Below, one piece after another: positions 1-11,696 of a stretch of DNA of 64,000 bases (the stretch's first letter is position 1; each line of letters starts with the position of its first letter). Under the pieces are notes generated by a model. The model did not search any database. It was not told the DNA's origin and was given only the letters and a program-made list of their open reading frames with translations. This DNA comes from Owenia fusiformis. Its lineage: Eukaryota > Annelida > Polychaeta > Sabellida > Oweniidae. The DNA is taken from the NCBI GenBank assembly GCA_903813345.2, contig CAIIXF020000002.1, forward strand, positions 19,918,455-19,982,454. Reading direction: 5' to 3'. Position numbers and translations under genes: made by a program.

Positions 1-87
1 TTAAATGGCGATGAAGAAGTTTTAGTTGAAACTCTCCTAGGTTCAAATACTGACATTCAGTTAAATGAAATGTATGTGAACAAATAA
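1..87 (+). CDS. 3' end of an unidentified gene (partial, terminal exon)
   Basis: An open frame runs from the first base to a TAA at 85-87 and gives 28 residues rich in Asp, Glu, Asn and Leu (it includes GDEEVLVETLLG). An AATAAA follows at 210-215, as expected for a terminal exon with a short 3' UTR. There is no homology I recognise. The exon's start lies outside the window. The 24-bp microexon and two membrane-helix exons downstream on the same strand could be alternative ends of the same gene; that link is inference. Confidence 0.4.
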   Translation, partial: LNGDEEVLVETLLGSNTDIQLNEMYVNK

Positions 88-209
88 TCATCTTGGTGGC
101 AAAGTATGCATGCGGTCAAATTACTAATGTAAATATATTTGTTTTGTAAATAATTGTTTGTAAATAACTGCTTGTATAATTATTTGAAAAAGCTCTTCTT
201 CGAGAAGGA

Positions 210-215
210 AATAAA
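210..215 (+). promoter_or_regulatory. AATAAA polyadenylation signal
   Basis: Canonical hexamer 123 bases after the TAA at 85-87, just before a run of A/C. It would end the shortest transcript of the left-edge gene. Confidence 0.4.
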
Positions 216-244
216 GATAAACAACAACACCTATTTTGTTTCAG

Positions 245-268
245 ATGCCCAGTCGAGTGGATGCTCAT
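245..268 (+). CDS. 24-bp microexon candidate
   Basis: A pyrimidine-rich tract ending TTTCAG precedes 24 bases followed by a consensus donor GTAAGT. Read with a phase-1 entry, it encodes about eight residues (AQSSGC in the middle) and leaves in phase 1. The terminal exons at 5035 and 8208 also need phase-1 entry, so it fits them without shifting frame. It lies after the AATAAA at 210, which would make it part of a longer alternative transcript. Nothing but splice signals and phase supports it. Confidence 0.4.
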
Positions 269-3200
269 GTAAGTATTAAATGCTTAGATTACAATTGGTT
301 TTTAATTCATTGATAATACAATGTAATGTGGTCTCAGTTGATGTTGAGTAATAGCTTTTAATACGATGTTAAAATATCTCGGTACCTATTTCTAATCGTA
401 AAATGCTCTGACATTGAAATTATAGAATTTTGACATAGCTTCCTTTCTATAAATATATGAGCAACGTGCATAGTTACATGACTTTTACGAAATTAAATAT
501 TTAAGATATTTACGAGATGTTGTAAATTTATAGATATGTTGGCTACGTATTTAAGCTTCTTAGATAAAATAAGGGGAGTAAAGTGGTCGTTTCATGTGTT
601 TTATCATTCTGCTCCTTGGCAAGTCTAGTGGTTTTTAAACATTGGCAGCTACGTCGGCTTCGTGCATCTCACTGTCAAGAAACGAATGTATGTATGTAGT
701 AAAACTTGTGTATGGTGAACATTTTTTGCCGAGAAAAAATGTTCAGTGTTGGTAGGTATTCACTACAACAAGGATTTGATTTCGCAGAATTTTGCCGTGT
801 TATATAAAGAAACCAGCTATTAAAAGAGAGGAGGGAATAATCTAATTTTGTATTTTCTACCCATTTTAACCCATGACACTCTAGTGATGAGTATTTGATT
901 TGTTGTAATGTTATAAACTGACTTATTTTAGACTGTCATCTGAATGGTTTATCCTTTTATTGTCAAATTTTAATCTCTTTATAATTCATTTTATCTCATC
1001 AAGATGGTCCTTAAATAATGGATTCTTTGACCCATTTGAGTCAGTTAAAGGACTTCATTGAATTAGTTAAAGGACATTATAGATTCAGTTAACAGAGAAA
1101 TGATCATTATGCTTTTAATCCAATCTGTTTTTTTAAATTGATGGATATGAGAAAAAGATTAAGTTAGGACTTAGCAGATAGAGGTAATAATAGTTAACTA
1201 GATTATCTCTAAGCGATCAATCCAAGACGCATATCTTGTCTTACAAAAACAAAGCTTATTAAGAATTATAATCAGTCACACCTGTTTCAATAGATGATGA
1301 GATCAACATCTCAAATTGACATTTTAATTATTTTTGGCAGCCAGGTAATATAAACATTATCTGCTAACTCTGATAAGGCAGTTTCAGAAAATCCGCGAGA
1401 AATCTTATATTTGATTCAATGTTCACTAGAGACAGGATTGGTTGCTTTTGCCAAGATTTAGTGTTCACTGTTCATAGTTGGTAGGTGTTCACTATAGGAT
1501 TGTACTTGAACACGAGAGTCAATGGGAGAAAAAGAAACCCAAAGAATTTTTTTCTTTGAGGAATTTCCGATAGTAATTCAATAGTGTAGTTCCAAGCAGA
1601 TTTTGAGATAACAGGAAAGGTAATCATTATTACACACCTCATTGGCTTGTGATCTAAACCCAAACAACCAAAGAGAAAATTCTTGGGATTAAGGAAGGGG
1701 TACCATTTACACAATTTGAGAAATAATTGGCAAACATGAAACCTATTTAAAACAGCATTAATATTATTCCAAAGCTGCTGTAAAAAATAATAATACCTGG
1801 GTGTTAATCCATAGATTATCCTTGAAAATCTTATAGCCAATAAAATGTTTTAAAGTGTATTGATATTTTTTTAGACGAAAAACACAAGCGAAATGCATGA
1901 AAAAGCTCTCCAGATTCTTTCTACAAACAACTCATGGCCCTTTATCCAAAAACTTCCAAGATGGCCGCCAGATAGCAAAATGGCCACCGAAAAGTTAATC
2001 AGCTCTAGAACTTCATACCAAGTACTCGGGGTGGAAGGTGTGAGAATTGTGCAAAAAATGACTTTGTGAGCTGGATGGAGTTTCTCTGTATTTTTCATTC
2101 TATTAGGGTTTCCTGCATAAGGGATTTCGCCTGCGAAGCATATAACTCTTGCGAACATATCTAAATATTGGTCCGAGGAAGACATACCTTGACTTTTTTA
2201 GAAAAAAATTGGCTAAAAATGGAAACTACAAAAAGTCAAAATGTTCAACTCAAACAAAACTCTAGCTATTTAATATTAACACTATGTATTATTTAATGTT
2301 TTTCAGATGTTTAAGGACCTTCATTAGTGTACTAGTGTCTAGAAATAAGATAATTAAGGACAAAATTTGGCATTTTTGATCATTTTCGCCAGCTTTTCAA
2401 ATTCCATCCAGCTCATAAAGTCATTTTTTCCTTAACGGAGCCTCTTAGAAAATTTTCCACCCCGAGTAAAGTAACATGTGTGAAAATTTGAAATAAATCC
2501 GTTATGTAGTTCCGTTCACTCTCCCCTCCGTTCAATATTAACTTTTAAATGGTTTTCCTTGAATCGTGATTCAAGATTTGCCTGATTTATAGGAAAAAAC
2601 ATTGACTTGTGCACATTGTTGATGATGCGCCTTTTTTAATAGATCTCACATCTTAGAAGCGTTTCAGTCCAAAAAAATACTAGAAGACCTCACATATTTG
2701 GCCATGACCTGCGCCTATTCATTGAGCAATTCAGTTGTAAACTTTCTCTTGAAAAAATAAATTTTCCTACTCCCCCTCCCTTCATTTTGTCCGATCACCG
2801 GGCGTGTCCATGACCAATAGAAATAGAACCATTAGATAGAAGAAAAGAGCTTTAAAATGCTTTTTATTTGAAGCTCCTAGCTGAATTTTGAAGAATGTAA
2901 CATTATTTTATGTAAAATTCAAAACAAGTCTTAAAAATGTTTTTTGGCTCTCTTATGCAATGATCGCACCCCCTGACTGAAAACCAAATCTTTTGTGCGA
3001 TCGCACCCCCTGACTGAGAGCTGGCTGCGACCGTGGATGAGATCCGAGATCTTTCGAATGGGGTAGGTCTCTGGTTCGAGGGACAATCGTATCAGCCCGA
3101 AGTAAACTTGAGTTTTTTAGGTGAACTTTTCAAGCATGCGCGGAAGAATCTTTTAGCTTACACCATTTTGACTGTAAACGTTTTTAACCTCAACTAATTT

Positions 3201-3980
3201 TTCGAAGGAAACCACAGAATTATTTAGTGAAGTCAAATCATAATCTTAATTATGATTAATTTATGTAAATATGGTGCACTTAAGATATCTTTATATTTAA
3301 TTTACAACATACTGTTTCTAGAAAACTCTCCAGTGTCATTTTGACCTAATGTCATTTTGATACCCCATATACTTTAGTACGTACCGTACGTGTAAATCAC
3401 TTGAATAAGGAAGAAGTCATAGCATATAAAATTAGAAAGTCCTTGAGGTTATTATTAATAGCATTTTGTTTCGATGAGTTAGCTGCCCATCAGATGATAA
3501 AATATATTGTTTCTTTAAGACATATGAACCTCCTTAAATATCGGTTCGTACTGATTTGTTTGTATTATAAGAAATAACGTCCACTTTATAGCTGAGAAAC
3601 CTTAAACATACACCCTGTACATTCAAAATTTATTTCATACAATAATTTTCTGTAGCATTATGCACTCCAACTTGTAAAAAGGGGACTTAGTTTTTTATCA
3701 AGTTTTCGACCCCTGCTAATGACACGCATAATTCAGCCCAAACCCTTAATGAACTTTAAACGTATAAACTGCTTTTTATTTTTTGAACACACTGGGGCAT
3801 TTATACGATCATTGGCCATATTTCATTTCTGATGTTCTTTTAAATGGTACGACGTATATAACCTAGCAAAGAAACGTTTTCTTTCAATAACAACACAATG
3901 GGTAATAATCCCCAATTGTTTTATCTTTGAACTACTCTATATTTTTCTTAAAAACAGCTTGTAAAATAAAAAAAACTATA
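269..3980 (+). other. Intronic or intergenic sequence without a recognised gene
   Basis: AT-rich sequence between the microexon and the foldback remnant. Minus-strand open frames of 122 aa (1472-1840) and 104 aa (1871-2185) have no splice context, no recognisable domain and overlap repeated DNA. A phrase near 735-765 (GTTGGTAGG..TTCACTA) recurs near 1478-1495, which indicates an old dispersed repeat. If the microexon joins the exons at 5035 or 8208, this stretch is an intron. Confidence 0.4.
2815..3015. repeat. Dispersed repeat, inverted copy at 18280-18460
   Basis: The stretch from the AGATAGAAGAAAAGAGCTTT motif to the CACCCCCTGACTGA motif is found again, reverse-complemented, at about 18280-18460. 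Nearby, 2010-2060 and 2395-2470 form an inverted pair sharing the GAGCTGGATGGA motif. No coding capacity was seen. Confidence 0.5.
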
Positions 3981-3989
3981 CTGGATCTT

Positions 3990-4320
3990 CTAGGAGAGGT
4001 TTGTTAAATAAAGTTCAATTTTGTACTTAACTCGTATATTTTGCGAGAACTCGGATGGATGGATATTCTGTCACATGGCTTCGGATAACCTACCATTTCC
4101 CATTGGTTTACATGGGGATGTCGATTCTAAAAATTAATTAGATTTGTCATCAATATCCGACCTATTTTAATTGTTGAAAAATTGAGAAAACTGAACGCAT
4201 TGGAAATGATGTAAAATGTTTCTTAACCGGAAAGTAGTTTCTTCTTTATAGATTCTGCAAATAGGAATTTAAAGTAATCCAAAGGGGAGTTAGGGTTGTC
4301 AAACATTTGAAGGGGAGTGT
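3990..4320. repeat. Half copy of a long inverted-repeat (foldback) element
   Basis: The segment containing the TACCATTTCCCATTGG motif, a CGACCTATT motif and the terminal AAGGGGAGTGTA matches one arm of the complete 823-bp inverted repeat at 8970-9792. Only one arm is well preserved here. Confidence 0.55.
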
Positions 4321-4393
4321 AGATCAATATACAGATTCACTTATTTTGATCGCTATGTCCGTCCTTAGAAAACAAAAACAGTATTCATCATTA

Positions 4394-4842
4394 TACAGGG
4401 TGTGCCCAAAAATTGCAACTTTTTTAAAAGGCTAGAATAGCATAACATTATGCTATCGACATCAAATATTTTTACAGAAACTTAAGGATAAGCATGTTTT
4501 ACTATGCTAATACTGACTTCAATTTTTTGTTAGGTGTTTGAATATTAATGCTAAATTGTTCATGTGTCAGTAGTGAACATAATAAATGTGCTTTTGGTGA
4601 TCACATAAAATCATAGAAAATCATATTTTCTTGGAAAATTGGTAAATCTCGGTCACATGAATTCAGCATTAATATTCAAACATCTGACAAAACAAATTGA
4701 AGTCAGTATTAGCTTTAGTATTTGAATGGTAAAATATGCCTATCCTTAAGTTTCTGTGAAAAAATCTTAATGTCAACACTATAATGTTATGATACTTTTC
4801 TTGCCTTCTAAAAAGTTGCAAACTTTTTTGGCACACCCTGTA
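4394..4842. mobile_element. MITE, mariner-type termini
   Basis: Begins TACAGGGTGTGCCCAAAAA and ends with the inverted equivalent TTTTTTGGCACACCCTGTA, flanked by TA. The inverted similarity extends well inward (ATTGCAACTTTTTT against AAAAGTTGCAAACTTTT, and CAAATATTTTTACAGAAAC further in). At about 449 bp with no open frame it is a non-autonomous Tc1/mariner derivative. Confidence 0.75.
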
Positions 4843-5034
4843 GTTCTATATGTGGATATAACTTGGAGACATCGGGAATAAGCAAATCTTATAGTCTTTC
4901 TAAGTACAATGCAATAGGAAATGTAGTTCATCTTCTAAGATGTTGCAAACGTTACACAATCAATGATTTATAAGCGGTCAATCATATTCCCCATTTATGA
5001 AATTCTAAAATATCTGTCATCGTTTTACTTTCAG

Positions 5035-5186
5035 ACCCGCAACAATGTTTTGCAGCCTGGGTGCTTCTTACTCTTATGTCATTAGCCTCACTTATCGGCT
5101 GGTACATGGTCCATAGGCTAACACGTAAGCCTGACAACAATGTCGGCACCAGTAATGGACAAGCAAACATTGCGCATATAAGTTAA
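5035..5186 (+). CDS. Terminal exon encoding a C-terminal membrane helix (copy 1)
   Basis: The acceptor TTTACTTTCAG precedes AC-CCG-CAA, so the exon is entered in phase 1. It then encodes 49 residues ending at TAA 5184-5186. The core CFAAWVLLTLMSLASLIGWY is a clear hydrophobic helix followed by a basic stop-transfer stretch (HRLTRK) and a polar tail. AATAAA follows at 5254 and 5269. The structure is that of the last exon of a type I membrane protein. The 8208 exon is a duplicate. The protein family is not recognisable from this exon alone, and the upstream exons are outside the window. Confidence 0.6.
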
Positions 5187-5253
5187 CAGTCAAACAGGGG
5201 GCCTTTTGCATTGACATGATAAAATATTGCCATGAACATGAAGCTGATATTTG

Positions 5254-5274
5254 AATAAACCTGGACTTAATAAA
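5254..5274 (+). promoter_or_regulatory. Pair of AATAAA polyadenylation signals
   Basis: AATAAA occurs at 5254-5259 and 5269-5274, within 90 bases of the TAA of the preceding exon. The same motif is kept at 8378-8383 behind the duplicate exon. Confidence 0.5.
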
Positions 5275-5299
5275 TTGATTATGCTTTCTTCTTTCGAGC

Positions 5300-7500
5300 T
5301 CAAACAATGACCTTTGCAAAAGTATTTTAAGATTGGATACAAATGAATCGAGAAGACGATGAGTTATTTACTAAGAAAATGGCAGCATCTCCATGGTTAC
5401 TTTTTGAACTCTCTTTAAATAAGACTGCAGTAACACACTGATACACAGGTGTTTTTAGCCCTACTCTCTGAAGATAAAGAATAATAAATTTTTGTTAAAG
5501 TTTCTTAAAGGATTTAATCCAAAAAGGCTTGATGATTTGTGGATTAAATTTGTGGATGTTTTTGTATTAAACTTTAAACGAGGGAGCCAGCCTGAGTTTA
5601 ATGGCCCACACACAGGAAACTAGTGCCTGAAATACCCATAATTCATTGAGTCTTATGCATGGATTATTTTTGCTCATAACAGTGTATTGAAAGATTTTGA
5701 ACAGTATGATTAAAATGAATAAAACTTTTTGCAGGACATTTAAAAGCTTGAAAAATTATAATTGTTTTCTTTTATATGCAATCTAGGTGTAATTGAAATT
5801 AATCTATGTTTCGCTGCAACATATGCCTCTTTGTGTCTAGCAGCTTGATGTCATGGTGTATGTATATCATACACAAAATTATAAAATACATTTTAGCTTT
5901 TTTTAATAATACATTTTACAAAGCAAAGATAAAATATTAAACCACTTTCACACCACATCCATTCATTCAGACATTCGCAACACTCATACCCAAAAGTTCT
6001 GGTATATATTGTATTTTCGTCCACCTCATAGCGATTCCTAATTTGGTTATACGTGGTTATTATGTTGTCAGTTTTGAAATACAATCATCTTTGATATTAG
6101 GCTGAACGTTGCATAATAAATGTGGGTGGAGCACAAGGCTCTTAAATCTCAAATATTTTAATATATTTTTACAAACTATTAAACCAATGTTAACAAATTA
6201 AAACAAATGAAAGGACGGGTGTCATTAAGGGCCCTATTTAGCCCCCAAAGATAGCTGATAATAATGCAAGCGAATTTTGACCTTTGATGTTCACACAACA
6301 ATCATTTAAAGATCATATACCATTTTTGGTGTTTTTACAAAAAATTCTTTATTTATTGTTGTCTAAGTAAATAGTATATAAATATTAACCAATTTAAATA
6401 TATTGAAATGTAATATATGAAATACTAAAGAAAATATACGATTAAAACTATTTTCATGGAAAAGCACATAGGGCAATATTGGCAAAATGCAAATGCTATT
6501 TTGGTAGGTTCTGGGCTAGCAATGGGTACATTACAACTGTGACTGTAATGGATTACTATTGACTTTTATCAACATCACAGGGCAACATTTAAGCGACTTA
6601 AATACAAGGAAAATAAAAGATTTCTCTCATTTCTAAAACGAGGAACAAAAGCATGAATCCAAGAAAAAAAGATGATGGTCTGTGCCAAAATATAACATGA
6701 GAAAGTTGTGGCACAGTAAAGGATATGTTTAGGATATCATATGATTTTAAATGATTTCATCTTAATCTCCGAGTTGATATCAATATCTTGTCACGTTAGC
6801 ATATAGTGAATTAGCGCAGATATTGATATCAATGAGTGGATTAACACGATATCACGAAAATTCATAGGATGTTCTATTTATCCCATAGTTCACCAATAAA
6901 ACTAAACAAAACGTATCAAAACAACATCCATTCATTCATACATCCCCATGATGTCATGAAATCACTATGTAACAAAACACATCATATTGGTTGAAGTTTT
7001 CAATTCCCTTGCAAAAGGTGATATATGTGAAATATTTTCCGTATTCCACAGATATCACTTTTTCCACGCATTTGCAAAATATCATAAATATGTTTTCATG
7101 TTACCTAACAGAGCGGAACAGAGCTCAACTATGGGATAAAGAATAACAAATAGGTAAATAATTGAATTACCACTCCAAAAATATGAAATATGAGGGTATA
7201 AAGAAAGAATATTGAATATGAGATTCAAAAAGTAGCAACTCATGTCTCACATTATACTTGTATTACCCAAACCCCAGATCCTTGATGTCATATATTTGTA
7301 TATCAATGTTATTTACAGGGAGGATTAAATATGGAGTGTATAGCAATGGTCAAAAGAAACTTGTTTTTTATTATATTTTTGTGTTCTATATTTGAGATGA
7401 AATAATATGAGATTCATTTCTACAAGAGGATGGAATGAATGTGAACTTGTATATTGAACTATACTCCTTTTCTGAATAAATAGAACAACATTTTGAAAGC
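5300..7500 (+). other. AT-rich spacer without a recognised gene
   Basis: 3'-flank sequence homologous to 8400-8830 extends to about 5870. The rest is AT-rich, with a short palindrome near 6775-6835 (two GATATCAATATC-type arms). No exon with credible splice sites or protein was found. The 63-aa minus-strand frame at 5893-6084 looks like chance. Confidence 0.4.
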
Positions 7501-7514
7501 CAATTAAGAAAAAA

Positions 7515-8012
7515 GTGATGGTGGTGATTGAAAAAACGATTTAAAGATAAAACCGCAACGAAATATACATCTCATCTCAAATTTTCCGAAACACAAAAAA
7601 ACATGTATAAATTGTAATGCCTGTAGGTCCGTTTAACTCAGGTAGCATTAACATTGGTCTCGCATTATGCCACACAACTAATATTTGAAAAACGCAACTA
7701 TTATTCGAACTTATGATCGGACATGAGTATGATACTAGATATTATATTACCTTATTACCTCGAATCATACTTATGTCGGATCATAAGTTCGAATAATAGC
7801 TGTGTTTCAAATATTAATTGTATGACATACACAAGGCCAATATGTTAATGCTACCAGGGGAAATCGGACCTCCAGGCCTTACAATTTTTTATGCATGTTT
7901 TTTCTGTTTTGAATCGATATGTGCTGCAGTTTTTCAAAGAAATCTACGAATATTTTGTTGCGGTTTTATCTTTACATCGTAATTTCAATCACCACCATAA
8001 CTATTCAAACGA
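7515..8012. mobile_element. Long inverted-repeat (foldback) element
   Basis: The left arm (GGTGGTGATTG, then AAAGATAAAACCGCAAC) and the right arm (GTTGCGGTTTTATCTTTA, then CAATCACCACC) are reverse complements. Matching continues to the centre around 7740-7760 (CGAACTTATGATCGGACAT against ATGTCGGATCATAAGTTCG). About 500 bp, no coding capacity, lying directly upstream of the copy-2 exon at 8208. Confidence 0.7.
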
Positions 8013-8207
8013 TTCACCTTGAAATATCAATTTTTTCTAATTTCCCGGTGAATGTCGAGTCTCGCATCATACGAACGTAATTTTAGGCGATCTGTCTGCA
8101 TGGGGAGTAAGATTTTGCAAACGTTACACAATCAATGGTTTATAGGCCCAATAAAACATTAACCCCTTTATAAAATTCTAAAATACTTGTCATCTTTTTA
8201 CTTTCAG

Positions 8208-8308
8208 ATCCACCAAGATGTATTGCAGGCTGGGTGCTTCTTGGTCTTATGTCATTGTCGTCACTTGTCGCCTGGTACATTGTATATAGAGTAGCTCGTT
8301 CAGCCTAA
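8208..8308 (+). CDS. Terminal exon encoding a C-terminal membrane helix (copy 2)
   Basis: The acceptor TTTACTTTCAG precedes AT-CCA-CCA in phase 1, and 32 residues follow before TAA 8306-8308. Its core CIAGWVLLGLMSLSSLVAWY is the same helix as the exon at 5035, with a much shorter tail (YRVARSA). Intron sequence before it (TTGCAAACGTTACACAATCA) and the 3' flank with AATAAA at 8378-8383 also match copy 1. This is therefore a tandem duplication of a terminal exon about 3.2 kb apart. Either splices to the same upstream phase-1 donor as an alternative end, or one belongs to a second gene copy. Confidence 0.6.
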
Positions 8309-8969
8309 CGAGTCAAACAGGGGGCCTTTTTGCATTGAGATGATAAAATATTGCCATGAACACGTAGCTGACATTTGAATAAACTTGGACTCAATCAATT
8401 GTAACTTGATTATGCTTTCTTCTTTCGAGCTCAAACAATGACCTTTGACTTAATCCCAGGGCTTGATGATTTGTGGACTTTGAATTTGTGGACGTAAATT
8501 CAACAATACGATGTTCTTTGTACTTGGATGTTAACGAGGGAGACAGTCCGAGTTAAAAGACTAGCATACAAGAAACTTGTGCCTTAGATACCCACAATTC
8601 ATTGAGTCTTATGCATAAATTATTTTTCCTTATAACAAAAGATTTGAACAACATAATTAAAATGAAATTCACCTTTATACAAGGACATTGTACATCTTAA
8701 AATCGCTTTCTCTAAACTGTAGTCTAGATGTAGTTGAAATTAATTTGGAGGTTAATAAACCGCGACATATGCCTCTGGGTGTTTAGCAGCTTGATATTTT
8801 GTATACCACAAAGGATTATGAAATAAATTGAATTTATTGAAAAATTAATTCATTTAATTAAAAAAATGAATTGGATCTAGTTTGCAAATCATTATTTTGC
8901 CCATGGTCAATGTTCTCCTCGGTTCCGTTATAAACATTCATCTGTTGTAAAATATAGAATTGCTGTACT

Positions 8970-9792
8970 TACACTCCCCTCCATAAGTTTGACAACCTTA
9001 GCTCCCCCATTGAACTACGTGTTAACGCCTCTTTACCTTTGAATTTTTATTTACTTAACCTGCGATGAAAATACTTATACTATTGATGGAAACGTAATTT
9101 GACTTTATTTCCAATACCTCTAAAAAATTTTCAATTTTTTTCCTCAATTACAATAAGTCGAAAATTGATGATAAATTTGATGAATTTTTGAAAATCGACA
9201 TTCCTGTGTTAACCAATGGGAAATGGTAGGTTTTCTGCAAGTCATATTTGCTAACTTTATTTAACAAAAAAATTATATGTTTCTTCAGGTTCAACAAAGT
9301 TATAGGGCTTTAAAGTCAAAATTGTTTTTCAAAAAACCTCTCCCATTGAAATAAGACAAGAGGCGAAAAATTATGTTCAAAAATGACTTTGAAGCGCTGT
9401 AACTTTAGTATTCATCAAATAAACTAAACACTTAGTGTACAAAAAAGTTAGACAATTCAATTTTCTATATAAAAATATTTTTTGCTGAATCTTTTACTGA
9501 AAAGATATCCTGATTTCTAATTTGCCCCGAACCCTCCATTTCCCATTGGATTACATGGGAATGACGATTTTCAAAAATTCATCAAATTTATCATCAATTT
9601 TCGACCTATTGTAATTGAGGAAAAAACTGAGAAAATTAATTGGAGGTATTGGAAATAAAGTCAAGTTACGTTTCCATCAATATTATAAGTTATTCATCGC
9701 CGGTTAAGTAAATAAAAATTCAAACGTAAAGAGGCTTTAACACGTAGTTCAATGGGAGAGCTAAGGTTGCCAAACTTATAGAGGGGAGTGTA
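8970..9792. mobile_element. Complete long inverted-repeat (foldback) element
   Basis: Starts ACACTCCCCTCC and ends GAGGGGAGTGT. The arms of roughly 270 bp mirror each other (TTGACAACCTTAGCTC against GAGCTAAGGTTGCCAA; TTAACCAATGGGAAATGG against CCATTTCCCATTGGATTA). The middle is an AT-rich loop without an open frame. A one-armed relative lies at 3990-4320. Confidence 0.75.
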
Positions 9793-9849
9793 ATTAACCA
9801 GAATATGACAGTCATCTATGAATAGGTGGACCGAGCATTATGTTATAAA

Positions 9850-10030
9850 GTAGATCCTAGAAAACCGTTCGTAGTACGTCCAGCTCGTCTTAAGTACGTT
9901 ATAACTCGTTCTAATTGCAGAAAGTGACGACCATCAGAAATTTTGAGCATTAACGGTTCTTAGTACGTCAAATCCGCATGTACACATTTTAAGCCCGTTT
10001 TCGTGAACGTAGTGAGAACTACCGTAGTTT
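9850..10030. repeat. Fragment of the 22909-23706 DNA element
   Basis: The phrases CGTTCGTAGTACGTCCAGCTCGT, GAACGTAGTGAGAACTA and AGTTTGG match 23465-23700, the right end of the TATCACACCAAACT element nested at 22909. This is a solo end. Confidence 0.55.
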
Positions 10031-10800
10031 GGTAGTTTGGTAATCATTTGATCACAAAAACGGTGAGTCTGTTTGGCCAATGTGTTATCCTCAATAAGAC
10101 AGAATCGAATGATTATGAAGTACATCGGATTATCTCTTAAGCTGTCATTAATCTATCCATCTTCACCAATTTTCCCAAATTATGAGCCTATTTTCACCAA
10201 ATATGCAGCATGTTATTCCAACTTTTATAACTAAATCACTATGTACTATAAAACATACACTATATGATTTACCTCTAAAAAGGAAAAATCATTTCCCTTG
10301 AATTAAGGTAATCTGAAAAACAATGAGATTTTGAGGTCAACATTTTTTCCATGTGTTAAATGTACGAAAAGAGAGGGGAATATTACATAATATTGATCCC
10401 CAAAAAGAAAAATAACAAAATAAGATAAGGATAACTGTATCTCATGACCCATTTGTCATAATTTACTTCTGAGGTATCTAATCTTTGGGTGTCTTAATGA
10501 CAAGAATATAAACAAGAATATAAAAATATGTCACTTGTGTGACATTTGAATGTTGGCTATTTTATGGAACACTGTGTTAATACAACTGTATTTAAGTCCC
10601 ATAGATGGCATAACATGAATATGTATCATCAAAGGAGAAAATAAGATTTTAACTGCGCAATCACAGTGCGCGCACAGCCTCCATTGGAATTCTATGGAAC
10701 CCAGTCCAGCTGCGAATGCACAAAATTTCAGAAAGTGTAAACCATACATGTATACATGATGTTATTGTTTCAGGAAAATAAGATAATCGTCCAAAGTATC
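10030..10800. other. Spacer without a recognised gene
   Basis: AT-rich sequence with no exon-like segment. The minus-strand frames at 9934-10125 and 10531-10749 lack splice context and known motifs. Confidence 0.4.
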
Positions 10801-10805
10801 GATCA

Positions 10806-11005
10806 CTTTACAGGCTCGTAGCCATGGGGGGGGGGGGGGTTCGCAGGGTTCGGGCCAAAAATTCTTTCAAAATCATGCAGTTTTTCACCATTTTGAGCAC
10901 TTCTCAAGTGATTTTAGCCATATTTGGGCCAAAATTATCAAATGTGAACCCCCCTGGAAATTTTTGAAAACTGAACCCCCTCTTGGCAAATCCTGGCTAA
11001 GTAGG
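10806..11005. repeat. Dispersed repeat with G-run ('cgtagccatgggggg' type)
   Basis: A CGTAGCCATG phrase and a run of 13 G introduce a stretch with GTTCGGGCCAAAAATTC and a CAGTTTTTCACCATTTTGAGC motif, ending CCTGGCTAAG. The same body recurs at about 53370-53515 and, in other orientations, near 18110-18300 and 63380-63580. Shorter ends occur at 30098-30150 and 32435-32480. It is a dispersed family without coding capacity. Confidence 0.55.
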
Positions 11006-11099
11006 GAAGTAGATCATGCCATAGCCCTTCGCCATCTGGTCCATCTCATTGATCTTCTACAATACCATCTATCCAGTTTTGATTCTCCATCGTGTTATC

Positions 11100-11267
11100 G
11101 AATGTGCTAGTGGGAAATGTCCCCCTACATGCAATTGAAGAAAATCTATTCGAATGTGAACTTCCGTCCGCCATTTTTATCAACGAAATCTGAAGTTGTC
11201 GTTGTCAAGGTGTTCTGGTGTGCGTAGGAGATCATAGTTTCCTGTCCTAGAAGAAAAGCAAGACGGT
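11100..11267 (+). other. Possible 5' untranslated exon of the MS4A-like gene
   Basis: Non-repetitive sequence more GC-rich than its surroundings ends AAGCAAGACG followed by GTATGC, a usable donor, about 1.2 kb upstream of the first coding exon, which has an acceptor (TTGTACAG, ending at 12456) six bases before the ATG. The duplicated copy of this region starts only after this donor (about 21370), so copy 2 lacks it. Start and promoter cannot be fixed from sequence. Confidence 0.25.
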
Positions 11268-11696
11268 ATGCAAATTATGCTTTTTGTTTAGTTTTTTTTG
11301 AAATTTTGATTTATTTTACACTTTTTGGACCTTTATGTCATTAGTTCTGTTTTAACATTTTTTAAATATCTGGTTAAATATGGTTAAATTCTTGTTTACA
11401 AGCTTATTTCTAAGTGCTGCTCATTTGTACATATGCGTCAGACATATTTTAGTATGGAATATTTATTTCCTATTTTGTGTTTCTTAGCACAACAAGAGGG
11501 ATTGGACAATCATATTTTGTTATTACGTAAATGAGTAAATCAAAGTCAGAAATTGTAATTTAATGTTGGTCTTTGATTGAAAGTGTGTAAAATGATTAAA
11601 TCGTAGTAAGGGATTAGTGTTTTATTGTTGATCAACTTGCAGAGGATAGTCATCAAAAATGCCCATTGTTGCCATAATAAGAGTATTATCATATAT

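Noticed and set aside
1472-1840. 122-codon minus-strand open frame
   Set aside because: No domain, no splice signals, and it overlaps wording that recurs as a dispersed repeat; composition resembles translated AT-rich DNA.
1871-2185. 104-codon minus-strand open frame
   Set aside because: It lies in one arm of an inverted repeat with 2395-2530 and shows no recognisable protein.
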